From positions 40,411 through 104,410 of the forward strand of contig JACPFW010000027.1 in assembly GCA_016182795.1 (NCBI GenBank): 64,000 nucleotides of DNA, read 5' to 3'. Below the pieces are notes generated by a model. The model did no database searches. It was not told the origin of the DNA and saw only the letters and a program-made list of their open reading frames with translations. A program made the position numbers and the translations under genes. The DNA comes from Gemmatimonadota bacterium. Lineage in GTDB: Bacteria > Gemmatimonadota > Gemmatimonadetes > Gemmatimonadales > Gemmatimonadaceae. Positions 51,881 to 59,788 of this stretch are shown piece after piece (the stretch's first letter is position 1; the number at the start of each line of letters is the position of its first letter).

Positions 51881-53896
51881 TCAGGGAATGGGACCCCAAC
51901 CGAACAGTCGCCGCGCATCCACGCGCAGCGCGCCCGGCTCTGTCCCGGGCAAAAAGTACTCCAAATAGCGCCGTTCTGGCGGCGTGGTCCCCTCGGCCAG
52001 TGCGCCGCTCGCGCGGTCGAGCTCCGCGGTCACGAGACCGGCCGGCGGAAGCCACGGCGCGCCGCGGCCGTAGCTCGACCGCGCCAGCATCTGTCCGAAG
52101 ATCGGCGCCGCAAGCGTGCCGCCCGCGGCGCCCGGCATGATCGGACGCGGCCGGTCGAATCCGAGCCAGACGCCAGCCACGAGATCGGTGGTCGCACCGA
52201 GGAACCAGACATCAGTGTTGTCGTCGGTCGTGCCCGTCTTCCCCGCCACCGGCACCGAGTACGGGACGTAGCGGCGCACCGCCGTCGCCGTGCCGCGGTC
52301 CACCACGTCGCGCATCATCTCGCGCACGATGAACGCCACCTCCGCCGGCATCGCCGGCGGCAGAGTGCGCACCCCCTGGCTGTACACCACGCGTCCGGCC
52401 GTGTCCTCGGCGCGCGTCACGAAGCGCGGCTCGACGGCCGCACCAAGGTTTGGGAAGGCCGTGAACGCCGCCACGAGATCCAGCGGCTGCACCGCCGAGG
52501 CGCCAATGGCGCTCGACGGCCACGGCGCGATATACGAGCGGATTCCCATGCGGCGGGCGAGCGCCACCACCGAGTCGCCGGTCACGCGCTGCCAGAGCTG
52601 AACGGCCACCGGATTGCGCGACCGCGTCATCGCCTCGCGCAGCGTCATGTTGCCCAGGAACTCTCCGTCGGCATTGACGGGCCGGTAAATGACCCCGCGG
52701 TCGACGACGAGTTCGAGTGAGGTATCGGGGACGATGGCGTTGGCCGGAATCGAATCGAGGATCGCTCGCGCGTACACGAACGGTTTGAACGCGGAGCCCG
52801 GCTGACGCACGCCATTCACCGCCCTGTTGAACGGCGCCTCGGCGTACGTACGCCCGCCAACGAGCGCGCGCACGTCGCCGGTGGCCGGATCCATGGCCAC
52901 GACCATCCCCTGCAGGTAGTCGGTGCTTCCCTTGGGATGCTTGGCGTAGGTTGGGTTACGGTAGCCCGGCCGCGCTTCCACCGCCGCCGCGCCTTCGACC
53001 AGCGCCACCCATGCCGCGTTCTGCAGCGACGGGTCCAGCGTCGTCATCACCCGGTACCCACCCTGCGAGACCGGGACCCCCGCACGCTCCATCTGCGTGC
53101 GCACCACATCCAGGAACCACGGCACGCTCGATGCCACGCCGCCGTTCGTGACCGTCTCGACGGGCTGCCCCTTGGCGGCCGTCGCCTGCTCGCGCGTGAT
53201 GAACCGCTGCGCGACCATCAGGTCGAGAATCGCGTCACGACGATTCTTGTTGCGCTCCGGGTGGCGCGCGGGATCATAGATGGCCGGCCCCTTGGGCAGC
53301 GCGGCGAGCGACGCCGCCTCGGCCAGCGACAGGCGCGACGCGCTCTTTCCGTAGTAGTGGCGCGCTGCCGCCTCGATGCCGTACCAGTTGCGGCCAAAAT
53401 GAATGGCGTTGAGATACGCCTCGAGGATCTGTTCCTTGGTGTAGTGCCGCTCCATCTCGCGTGCCGCCTGCTGCTCGCGCAGCTTGCGCGGCACGCCGGC
53501 GAGCCCGCGCTCGCGGCGGTCGATGAGATCGGGGTGCAGGTTGCCGACCAACTGCTGCGTGATCGTGGACGCCCCACGCGACGCGCCGAGCAGGTTGTCT
53601 TTGACCGCGCCTGCGATGCCCACGAGGTCCACACCGTCGTGCTGGTAGAAGCGGCGATCTTCCACCGCAATGAACGCCTGCGGCACGTACCGCGGCAACG
53701 TCCGTACCGGGACGGACATGCGCCACTGCGCGCCGATCTCGCCAATCAACGACCCATCGCGCGCAAAGACCTGGGACGACTGCGCGAGTGGGGTGATCTG
53801 CCACACTTCGCCCGTGGAGGGCTTGGGTGCGGCCACCTGCTGCCCCGCCAAAAGGGCGGGAGCAAGGAGGAGGGACGAGAGGAAGCGCGAGAACAT
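51881..53896 (-). CDS. Class A penicillin-binding protein (PBP1A-like)
   Basis: 671 residues. A short signal or anchor (MFSRFLSSLLLAPALLAGQQ) precedes the GT51 glycosyltransferase domain with the catalytic glutamate in AVEDRRFYQHDGVD and GASTITQQLVGNLHPD. The transpeptidase domain has QPGSAFKPFVYA (SxxK), TRSRNPVA (SxN) and AGKTGTTDDNTD (KTG). All catalytic residues are present. It polymerises and crosslinks peptidoglycan. The signal may be cleaved, which is unusual because most class A PBPs keep an N-terminal anchor. Confidence 0.93.
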   Translation of the reverse strand: MFSRFLSSLLLAPALLAGQQVAAPKPSTGEVWQITPLAQSSQVFARDGSLIGEIGAQWRMSVPVRTLPRYVPQAFIAVEDRRFYQHDGVDLVGIAGAVKDNLLGASRGASTITQQLVGNLHPDLIDRRERGLAGVPRKLREQQAAREMERHYTKEQILEAYLNAIHFGRNWYGIEAAARHYYGKSASRLSLAEAASLAALPKGPAIYDPARHPERNKNRRDAILDLMVAQRFITREQATAAKGQPVETVTNGGVASSVPWFLDVVRTQMERAGVPVSQGGYRVMTTLDPSLQNAAWVALVEGAAAVEARPGYRNPTYAKHPKGSTDYLQGMVVAMDPATGDVRALVGGRTYAEAPFNRAVNGVRQPGSAFKPFVYARAILDSIPANAIVPDTSLELVVDRGVIYRPVNADGEFLGNMTLREAMTRSRNPVAVQLWQRVTGDSVVALARRMGIRSYIAPWPSSAIGASAVQPLDLVAAFTAFPNLGAAVEPRFVTRAEDTAGRVVYSQGVRTLPPAMPAEVAFIVREMMRDVVDRGTATAVRRYVPYSVPVAGKTGTTDDNTDVWFLGATTDLVAGVWLGFDRPRPIMPGAAGGTLAAPIFGQMLARSSYGRGAPWLPPAGLVTAELDRASGALAEGTTPPERRYLEYFLPGTEPGALRVDARRLFGWGPIP

Positions 53897-53921
53897 TAGA
53901 GAGTACTACACCGAAAACCGG

Positions 53922-54076
53922 GGAACGGGGAGGGGGTAGAGGCGAAGGGTCGAGAAAGGAGATCCGGAACGGGGAGGGAGGGCCATCTCGTCCCCCTTCA
54001 CCACTCCCGGTTCTCGTTCCTACGCCCCTACCCCCTCCTCGTTCCGTTCCGTTGCCCACCTCCCCGTTCCGTTGCC
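53922..54076. repeat. G-rich palindromic element, copy 3
   Basis: The spacer between the divergent PBP and nadE genes carries the element seen at 49290: the left arm GGAACGGGGAGGGGGTAG and the right arm CTACGCCCCTACCCCCTCC... in the opposite orientation. The internal stretch (GGGTCGAGAAAGGAGAT and CCACTCCCGGTTCTCGTTCC) is nearly identical to copy 2. An extra CTCCCCGTTCCGTTGCC unit follows at the right. Confidence 0.8.
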
Positions 54077-54107
54077 TCTCCTCTCCTCCCATGCGACCTT
54101 TAGCGTG

Positions 54108-55949
54108 ATGCCCACCCTTCGACTCGCCATCGCGCAGTTCCGCCCCAAGAAGGGCGATGTCGCCGCCAACCTCGCCCGCGCCGGCGAGATTCTGGCGCAG
54201 GCCGCGGCCCTCGAACCGCCGCCGCACGTCGTCCAGTTCCCCGAGGCCATCCTCTCGGGATACTTCGTGGAAGGCGGCATCCGCGAGAATGCGATGACGC
54301 CCGACGACGTCGTGCGCGCCCTCGACGCCCACTGGCGGTCGGCCGCGCGCCCGGGATCGACCATCGACGTGATGGTCGGCTTCTACGAACGCCACGACGG
54401 CACCCTCTACAACAGCGCGCTCTACGCCCGCCTCGGCGGGGCCGAAGCCGTGCTGCTGCACGTGCACCGCAAGAACTTCCTCCCCACCTATTCGCTGTTC
54501 GACGAAGAGCGCTTCATGGAGCGCGGCTACGACATCCGCGCCTTCGACACGGCGTGGGGACGGGCCGCGATGCTCGTCTGTGAGGATGCCTGGCATTCAC
54601 TCACCGGCACCATCGCCGCGCTCGACGGCGCGCAGGTGATCTTCGTCAGCTCGGCGGCGGTGGCCCGCGGCACGCACCCGCGCGCCGACGGCGTCGACGG
54701 ACCGGGCACCATCGCGCGCTGGGAACGCCTGATTCGCGACATCGCCGAAGAACAGGGCGTCTTCTGCACGCTCGCCAACCTCGTCGGCAGCGAGGGGGGC
54801 AAGATGTTCCAGGGCGGCTCCCTGGTGGCCGGCCCGCGCGGTGATGTGCGCGCCCGCGCCCCGGTGTGGGACGAAGCCCTGCTCGTCACCGAACTCGACC
54901 TCGGCGACATCGGACGCAGCCGCGCCGATGCCCCGATGCTCAGCGACCTCAAGGTCGCCATACCCTACCTCTCGGCGGAAATGAAGCGCGCGGTCTACGC
55001 GCCGCGCCTGTCGCCCAAGCCGCGCGTCGTGCCGCGCGCGGCGCCGCAGGCCGCCGAGTCACCGCGCGCATCAGCGGACTCGCGCGCGGCTGGCGCGCTG
55101 CCGGTGGTCGCGCCCGCCGACGGCGGACGCGCCGCGCCCCCGCCCATCGACATCGAAGCCCCGCTCGTCGAACGCTGGCTAGTGCAGTTCCTGCGCGACG
55201 AACTCGGCCGCCGCGGTTTCGACAAGGTGATCGTCGGCGTCTCCGGCGGCGTCGATTCAGCGGTCACGGCGACGCTCGCGGTGCGCGCGCTCGGCGCCGC
55301 CAACGTGATCGGCGTCCGCTTGCCGTATCGCGCGTCGAGCGCCGATTCGCTATCGCATGCCCAACTCGTGATCGATCAGCTCGGCATCGAGGGGCGTACG
55401 CTCGATATTTCGGCGGCGGTCGACGGCTATCTGGCCAGCGAACCCGACGCCGATGCCGCGCGCCGCGGCAACGTGATGGCCCGCACGCGGATGATCGCGC
55501 TGTTCGACCTCAGTGCCAAGCATCGCGCGCTGCCGCTCGGTACCGGCAACAAGAGCGAACGCCTGCTCGGCTACTTCACGTGGCACGCGGATGACTCGCC
55601 GCCGGTGAACCCGCTCGGCGACCTCTACAAGACGCAGGTCTGGGCGCTCGCGCGCCACCTCGGCGTTCCAGCGGAGATTGTCGACAAACCCGCCAGCGCG
55701 GACCTCGTGCAGGGGCAGACGGACGAGGGCGACTTCGGCATTACCTACGCCAAGGCTGACGCGATCCTCAACTGGCTCCTCCACGGGTGGACGCCGGCGG
55801 AGGTCGTCGAACGCGGCTTCAGTGAGAGCGAAGTGGAGCGCGTGCGCGCACGCCTCGACGGCACGCACTGGAAGCGACGCCTGCCGACGGTGGCGATGCT
55901 GAGCGGCGCCGCGATTGGCGAGAGCTATCTGCGCCCCGTCGACTACTGA
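54108..55949 (+). CDS. nadE: Glutamine-dependent NAD+ synthetase
   Basis: 613 residues from the ATG. The N-terminal nitrilase-type glutaminase domain has glutamate in QFPEAILSGYF, lysine in VHRKNFLPTYSLFDE and cysteine in MLVCEDAWHSL. The C-terminal synthetase domain has the PP-loop VIVGVSGGVDSAVTA, LPLGTGNKSERLLGYFT and KPASADLVQGQTDE. It amidates NaAD to NAD+ with ammonia from glutamine. The linker between the domains is long and Ala/Pro/Arg-rich (VVPRAAPQAAESPRASADS), not usual in the family. Confidence 0.94.
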   Translation: MPTLRLAIAQFRPKKGDVAANLARAGEILAQAAALEPPPHVVQFPEAILSGYFVEGGIRENAMTPDDVVRALDAHWRSAARPGSTIDVMVGFYERHDGTLYNSALYARLGGAEAVLLHVHRKNFLPTYSLFDEERFMERGYDIRAFDTAWGRAAMLVCEDAWHSLTGTIAALDGAQVIFVSSAAVARGTHPRADGVDGPGTIARWERLIRDIAEEQGVFCTLANLVGSEGGKMFQGGSLVAGPRGDVRARAPVWDEALLVTELDLGDIGRSRADAPMLSDLKVAIPYLSAEMKRAVYAPRLSPKPRVVPRAAPQAAESPRASADSRAAGALPVVAPADGGRAAPPPIDIEAPLVERWLVQFLRDELGRRGFDKVIVGVSGGVDSAVTATLAVRALGAANVIGVRLPYRASSADSLSHAQLVIDQLGIEGRTLDISAAVDGYLASEPDADAARRGNVMARTRMIALFDLSAKHRALPLGTGNKSERLLGYFTWHADDSPPVNPLGDLYKTQVWALARHLGVPAEIVDKPASADLVQGQTDEGDFGITYAKADAILNWLLHGWTPAEVVERGFSESEVERVRARLDGTHWKRRLPTVAMLSGAAIGESYLRPVDY

Positions 55950-55960
55950 CGCCGCGCGCG

Positions 55961-55966
55961 TACACT
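55961..55966 (+). promoter_or_regulatory. -10 element TACACT for the AraC-MGMT gene (leaderless)
   Basis: TACACT lies exactly 7-12 bases before the ATG at 55973, which fits a leaderless transcript. TCGACT 16 bases further upstream matches the -35 at 4 of 6 positions. Confidence 0.4.
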
Positions 55967-55972
55967 TCCAGT

Positions 55973-56812
55973 ATGTCAGGAACCACCGCCGACTACGAAC
56001 GCGTCGCGCGCGCCATTCGCTATCTCGACGCGAACTGGCGTGAACAGCCGTCGCTCGCCGAGGTCGCGCGTCATGTGGGGCTGAGCGAGTCGCACTTTCA
56101 GCGCCTGTTCACGCGCTGGGCGGGCATCAGCCCCAAGCGGTTCCTGCAGCAGGCCACCGCGCAGTTTGCGCGCGCGCTGCTGCGCGAGCACCACGCCGCC
56201 CTCCCCACCACGCTCGACGCGGGGCTGTCGAACCCGTCGCGTCTGCACGAACTCATCGTCCACGCCGACGCCATGACCCCCGGGCAGGTGAAGCGCGGTG
56301 GCGAGGGCGTAACGGTGACGTGGGGCTTTCACGACTCGCCGCTGGGCACGGCGCTGATTGCCGTCACACCGCTCGGCATTTGCTCGCTGCAGTTCGCCGA
56401 CAGCGCGGCTGACCGCCGCGCCGCCGTGGCGCGGCTGCGCGAAGAATGGCCGGCGGCGACGCTCGTGGAATCGACGGCGCGCACCAAGAAGGCCGCGCGT
56501 CAGGCGCTGGGCTCGCTTGGCGCCCCCACCGGCCCGCTCGCCGTGCATGTGCGCGGCACCAACTTTCAGTTGAAGGTCTGGTCGGCGCTGCTGCACATCG
56601 CGCCGGGGACGGTGACGACCTACGAGGAAATCGCCGGCGTCATTGGCCAGCCACGCGCCGTGCGCGCCGTCGGGAGCGCCGTTGGACGCAATCCCGTCAG
56701 TCTGCTCATCCCCTGCCACCGCGTCATCCGCAAGAGCGGCAGCCTCGGCGGCTACGCCTGGGGGTTGGAGCGGAAGGAAATCATTCTGCGAGTGGAAGAG
56801 GGCAGAGGGTAG
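55973..56812 (+). CDS. AraC-type regulator fused to O6-methylguanine-DNA methyltransferase (Ada-like)
   Basis: 279 residues. An AraC-type HTH (about 10-110, PSLAEVARHVGLSESHFQRLFTRWAG) precedes a complete MGMT domain: FQLKVWSALLHIAPGTVTTYEEIA, the acceptor cysteine in LIPCHRVIRKSG, then LGGYAWGLERKE. The N-terminal Ada methyl-phosphotriester zinc domain is missing, so it can repair O6-methylguanine but cannot sense via Cys38-type methylation. This is the short Ada-like form known from other bacteria. It lies next to nadE. Confidence 0.9.
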   Translation: MSGTTADYERVARAIRYLDANWREQPSLAEVARHVGLSESHFQRLFTRWAGISPKRFLQQATAQFARALLREHHAALPTTLDAGLSNPSRLHELIVHADAMTPGQVKRGGEGVTVTWGFHDSPLGTALIAVTPLGICSLQFADSAADRRAAVARLREEWPAATLVESTARTKKAARQALGSLGAPTGPLAVHVRGTNFQLKVWSALLHIAPGTVTTYEEIAGVIGQPRAVRAVGSAVGRNPVSLLIPCHRVIRKSGSLGGYAWGLERKEIILRVEEGRG

Positions 56813-56820
56813 GAAAGCGA

Positions 56821-56895
56821 AGGCAGATGGCGGAGGGCAGAAGGCAGACGATCGCTACCATCCGCCATCCGCCATCCGCCATCTGCCATCCGCCG
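56821..56895. repeat. Inverted GGCAGATGG / CCATCTGCC repeat
   Basis: The left arm (56821-56847) carries GGCAGATGGCGGAGGGCAG. The right arm (56857-56895) carries four units CCATCCG/CCATCTGCC in the opposite orientation. It can fold into a hairpin. It follows the AraC-MGMT gene and precedes a broken gene on the minus strand. A smaller relative lies at 18539-18572. Confidence 0.7.
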
Positions 56896-56904
56896 CCCTG
56901 CAGG

Positions 56905-57105
56905 CTATGCCGCGTCCGCAAACGCCAGACTCACCGCCCGCCGCGCCCCGCGCTTCACACTCCGGTGCGCCGCGCGCGCATAGCGCATGAAGTTCTGACC
57001 GGCCCACGGATAGCGCGTGAAGAATTCCACGGGGAGCATCGATCCCTTGAGCTGATTGCACGCTTCTTCTAGGTCATCGTCGTACTGTTTGTATGGATAC
57101 CATTG
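56905..57105 (-). pseudogene. 3' fragment of a chromosomal gene cut at the island junction
   Basis: On the minus strand a GC-rich frame of about 66 codons ends in TAG at 56905. It reads YDDDLEEACNQLKGSMLP, then VEFFTRYPWAGQNFMRYARA and AHRSVKRGARRAVSLAFADAA. It has host-like composition and no plausible start: the frame is open only back to a TGA at about 57105, where the sequence changes to AT-rich. The family is not recognised. It looks like the C-terminal end of a gene that was split by insertion of the mobile region. Confidence 0.55.
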
Positions 57106-57515
57106 TCATGATTTGGTTTAGATCATCGTACAAGTACGAATACGCAGTACGAATCGCTCTCGTCGGACCCGCCATAGGAGTACTTCCCCTCCCTGTTTGC
57201 TGCTAGCGTACAATTGGGCGCGGAGCCTCTTGAGATCGGGTACAGAGCGAGATTGTTGATGAGCGACTCTTCAGGTCTCGATGGCACGGGGCTTGGCGAA
57301 CGACTTTCAACAAGAGGGACATTAGATTAAGTTTTGATTAAACTGCACTAGCGTAACATAACGTGATGGTCGAATGGCCGAGCTTTCGCCACATATTTGG
57401 TGTGTGCGCTGGCGCGCTTCCTCAGGTCGCGCCAGCCCGGCCCCGAACGACCTCGGAGTGCCTGCCCCTCCAGTCCGATGGCCCGCCGGAGCAACCACCA
57501 CAGATCGGAGGCACT
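57106..57515. other. AT-richer spacer, probable left part of the mobile region
   Basis: This 410-base stretch has no convincing gene and lower GC than the chromosome to its left. It holds the direct repeat AGTACGAAT twice (57129-57155) beside GTACAAGTAC, and further right GATTAAGTTTTGATTAAAC. These may be recombinase or regulatory sites near the element end, but nothing proves this. The reading frame open across its right part is host-like by chance. Confidence 0.35.
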
Positions 57516-58070
57516 ATGATGGTTCGTGGACCTTCTAGCACCATGGGCGGTAGCGCACTGCTGGCTTGCGCCATCATTCTGGCTATGGGCTGCACCGCCA
57601 ATCGAGACTCGCCGGTGACAACGGGGGAGGCATCGGTACCGTCGATTGAGGCAGTTACTCAGCACAATTCGACGCGAGGCTTCATGGACCTCTGTTGGCC
57701 GATCAGTTCTGAGTGCCAGCACCGGGAGGTTACTACGAACGAGCACAACAGAATGGTCAGTTTGGGAATGAACATCAACACGGCCGGCGATTCGAGGTGT
57801 TCGACAATCAAACAGAAGGTGCTAGACGATCTAACCGTAGGGAATGTGTTCGTTTGGACCGTGGGCCCCTCGAACTACGATCCTGCGGACTACTACGGTG
57901 ATCGCCACAATGCACCCCAGGTCACGCATGTGACGGCGCTCGCTCTCGCGAGCAATGAGATGTTGATGAAGACACTGATTCATGAAGCGGCGCACGCTAT
58001 CGGCGTGACCACGGATGACGAGGCGAATGGCCTCGAGGAGTCGTGTGCCGGTGACTGGATGATAGGCTGA
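57516..58070 (+). CDS. Lipoprotein with zinc-peptidase-like HExxH motif
   Basis: 184 residues, with GGAGG 4 bases before the first of two adjacent ATGs. The signal ends in a lipobox (ILAMGC), so the protein is anchored to the envelope. Near the C-terminus MKTLIHEAAHAIGVTTDDEA has HExxH and a later acidic residue, as in small gluzincin-like peptidases. Four cysteines in the mature part (LCWPISSECQH, SRCSTIKQ, EESCAGDW) suggest disulfides. Codon use is more AT-rich than in the chromosome. It is probably cargo of the mobile region. The target is unknown. Confidence 0.7.
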   Translation: MMVRGPSSTMGGSALLACAIILAMGCTANRDSPVTTGEASVPSIEAVTQHNSTRGFMDLCWPISSECQHREVTTNEHNRMVSLGMNINTAGDSRCSTIKQKVLDDLTVGNVFVWTVGPSNYDPADYYGDRHNAPQVTHVTALALASNEMLMKTLIHEAAHAIGVTTDDEANGLEESCAGDWMIG

Positions 58071-58120
58071 ACACTCGCGTTGCCACTTGACGCGCCAAAA
58101 CCGAGAAAGAGGGTATTCAT

Positions 58121-58621
58121 ATGTCGTTGCTGATGCTGAGGGAAGTATTCGCCGCAGCTTTGGTTTCGGGGTTCATCGGAGCCCAGGTGCCCTCCACTGT
58201 GAGCACCCTAGAGCAGCTGGCCGCGAAGGCCGCCATGGAGCGTCTTCCCTCGCCCAAGACGGGGGTGCTGAAGATCGGAGTCGATCGCATGATCGTTCAC
58301 TCTGGCGAAGCACCTGGTGGCCGCGATAGCGTGCGTCGAGCAGACAATCGTATGCAGGCACTGGCACAGCGTCTGAACGCAACCGCTGTCTCTCGTGGCG
58401 ACGTGCTGGTTTGCGCAGACCAAACGTGCATGCTTCGTGGCGTCGACGTACTCGTATCCATCTCTGAGCCGATGGTGAAGGGGAATGAGGCAACTGTGAC
58501 GGTCACGACGGTCGTTCAAGGTCGTCCTCGACGAGTCCAATACCAGACGCTGAACGTGATCTTTGAGCGACGCGCGGGTGAATGGCGTATCGTCAGATTC
58601 GAGGAACTGGGCATCTCGTAG
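58121..58621 (+). CDS. Exported protein of unknown function
   Basis: 166 residues, with AGAGGG 8 bases before the ATG. A weak signal (MSLLMLREVFAAALVSGF, cleavage near IGAQ) is followed by a beta-rich domain: TGVLKIGVDRMIVHSG, VLVCADQTCMLRGVDVLVSI, TVTVTTVVQGRPRRVQYQ, LNVIFERRAGEWRIVRFEEL. The two cysteines in CADQTC could form a small disulfide loop. The final block resembles SnoaL/NTF2-like strands, but no family is sure. It lies 50 bases after the lipoprotein gene in the same direction, so the two may work together. Confidence 0.65.
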   Translation: MSLLMLREVFAAALVSGFIGAQVPSTVSTLEQLAAKAAMERLPSPKTGVLKIGVDRMIVHSGEAPGGRDSVRRADNRMQALAQRLNATAVSRGDVLVCADQTCMLRGVDVLVSISEPMVKGNEATVTVTTVVQGRPRRVQYQTLNVIFERRAGEWRIVRFEELGIS

Positions 58622-58974
58622 GATAGGAGTGGCGGGCACCAGCGGCGGAGGCTGGCCAGTCAGGTCGGAAGTGGACTGGCCTCCCTCCACACGCTGGCGC
58701 CACGGTCGCGCGATCACGTAGTTGAGCGCGCCATCGTCCGCCTCGTTCACGTCTACGGCCACGTCTTCGGCGACAGCGCCAAATGACGCTCCTGCGGCCG
58801 AGAGTCCGGCGTAGCTGTTGCGCGCAGCGTTCGCTGCTAGCTGCTTGACGTCGGGGGCTCTTCAAGAAGTGGAGCAGCGGCACCCGTGAAGGCTGTGGTG
58901 GGGTCGCGGGGTGTTGAGTGGCTCCACACCCTCGCGGAGACCCGAATGAATGCACCAGGGAGGGAGGTGGCGCC
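58622..58974 (-). other. Spacer with a possible gene remnant on the minus strand
   Basis: No intact gene is seen in these 353 bases. On the minus strand a frame open from a TGA near 58865 reads VKQLAANAARNSYAGLSAAG, then ASFGAVAEDVAVDVNEADDG and ALNYVIARPWRQRVEGGQST, and ends inside the neighbouring gene. It looks protein-like but has no start with a ribosome binding site. It could be the remains of cargo, or noise. Confidence 0.3.
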
Positions 58975-59688
58975 TCAGCCATCGCCGCCGGGATGTCTCG
59001 AGGTGCTGACAATGCGCCGGAGGGCGTCGAGGAAGTACGGCGGCGCGACCTCCCGGCCACCGCGCTGTTCGAGGATGCAGCCCGTGGCCTCGTCGGGCCG
59101 GAGCCCTACTGCCTCCATGTGTGCTAGGAAGTGCTCGACAGCCCGGACTTCGTCGAGAGTGAAGACTAATTCGCCTGCCGCGACCGGCGCCGCGGTGGGA
59201 GCCGTCGCCAACGCCGCGCGACTCAACCTCACAACTTCCTCGTGCAGGATTCGATTGCGCTCCTGCAAGGCGCGCACCCTTCGCAATTCGATGCGCACGC
59301 GCTGTTGGATGGCAACGTCCGTAATCGCTAGCGGCAAGTCCTCATCAGCGTCCGTAGCATCGCGTGACTCGACCACAGCACCGTGCACCTCCCGATACGC
59401 GTTGATCAGCGCACGAAAGTCCGCGCCCTCCTTGTTGCGCATCGATTGATATTTCGGCCCTGAATATCCGAGTCGTGCGACTGCCCTGGCGACGCTTGCC
59501 ACGTTGTAGACTCTCTCGGCTCGAGCGCGCATATCCTCAAGCGCAGCCCAGATGCGCTCGATGTTCCTCTTCTTTCTTGCGCTCTCGGTTCGCGTTAGAA
59601 GTGCCTGCAGCTCGCGCTGCGCTTTGGTATCGGGGACCGCGTCGGATGGCGGCTGCCCCTTGAGGGTGTGAGACAGCACTGTCATCAT
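58975..59688 (-). CDS. gmtX: GmtX-like protein of a recombinase trio
   Basis: 237 residues from the ATG at 59688 (MMTVLSHTLKGQ). The N-terminal half, ESARKKRNIERIWAALEDMR and VASVARAVARLGYSGP, then KYQSMRNKEGADFRALINAY, looks like a HTH-type DNA-binding region and is the block I associate with GmtX of Gamma-Mobile-Trio elements. A coiled coil (LRRVRALQERNRILHEEVV) and a short C-terminal region follow. Its role in recombination is unknown. It is the last gene of the trio, 100 bases after gmtZ. The family call is from memory. Confidence 0.72.
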   Translation of the reverse strand: MMTVLSHTLKGQPPSDAVPDTKAQRELQALLTRTESARKKRNIERIWAALEDMRARAERVYNVASVARAVARLGYSGPKYQSMRNKEGADFRALINAYREVHGAVVESRDATDADEDLPLAITDVAIQQRVRIELRRVRALQERNRILHEEVVRLSRAALATAPTAAPVAAGELVFTLDEVRAVEHFLAHMEAVGLRPDEATGCILEQRGGREVAPPYFLDALRRIVSTSRHPGGDG

Positions 59689-59788
59689 ACGGTCCCGACC
59701 TCGCGGGGTAATCGCATCGGTCGTAGGTCGAAGACCGCCGTCCCGACGACGTCGGCATCGCTGCAGGAATCCTGCCGTTCCAAGCGGT

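Noticed and set aside
58208..58762. A 184-codon minus-strand frame
   Set aside because: It is mostly antisense to the exported protein gene at 58121-58621. Only its upstream part (58650-58860) looks protein-like, and this is listed as a doubtful remnant.
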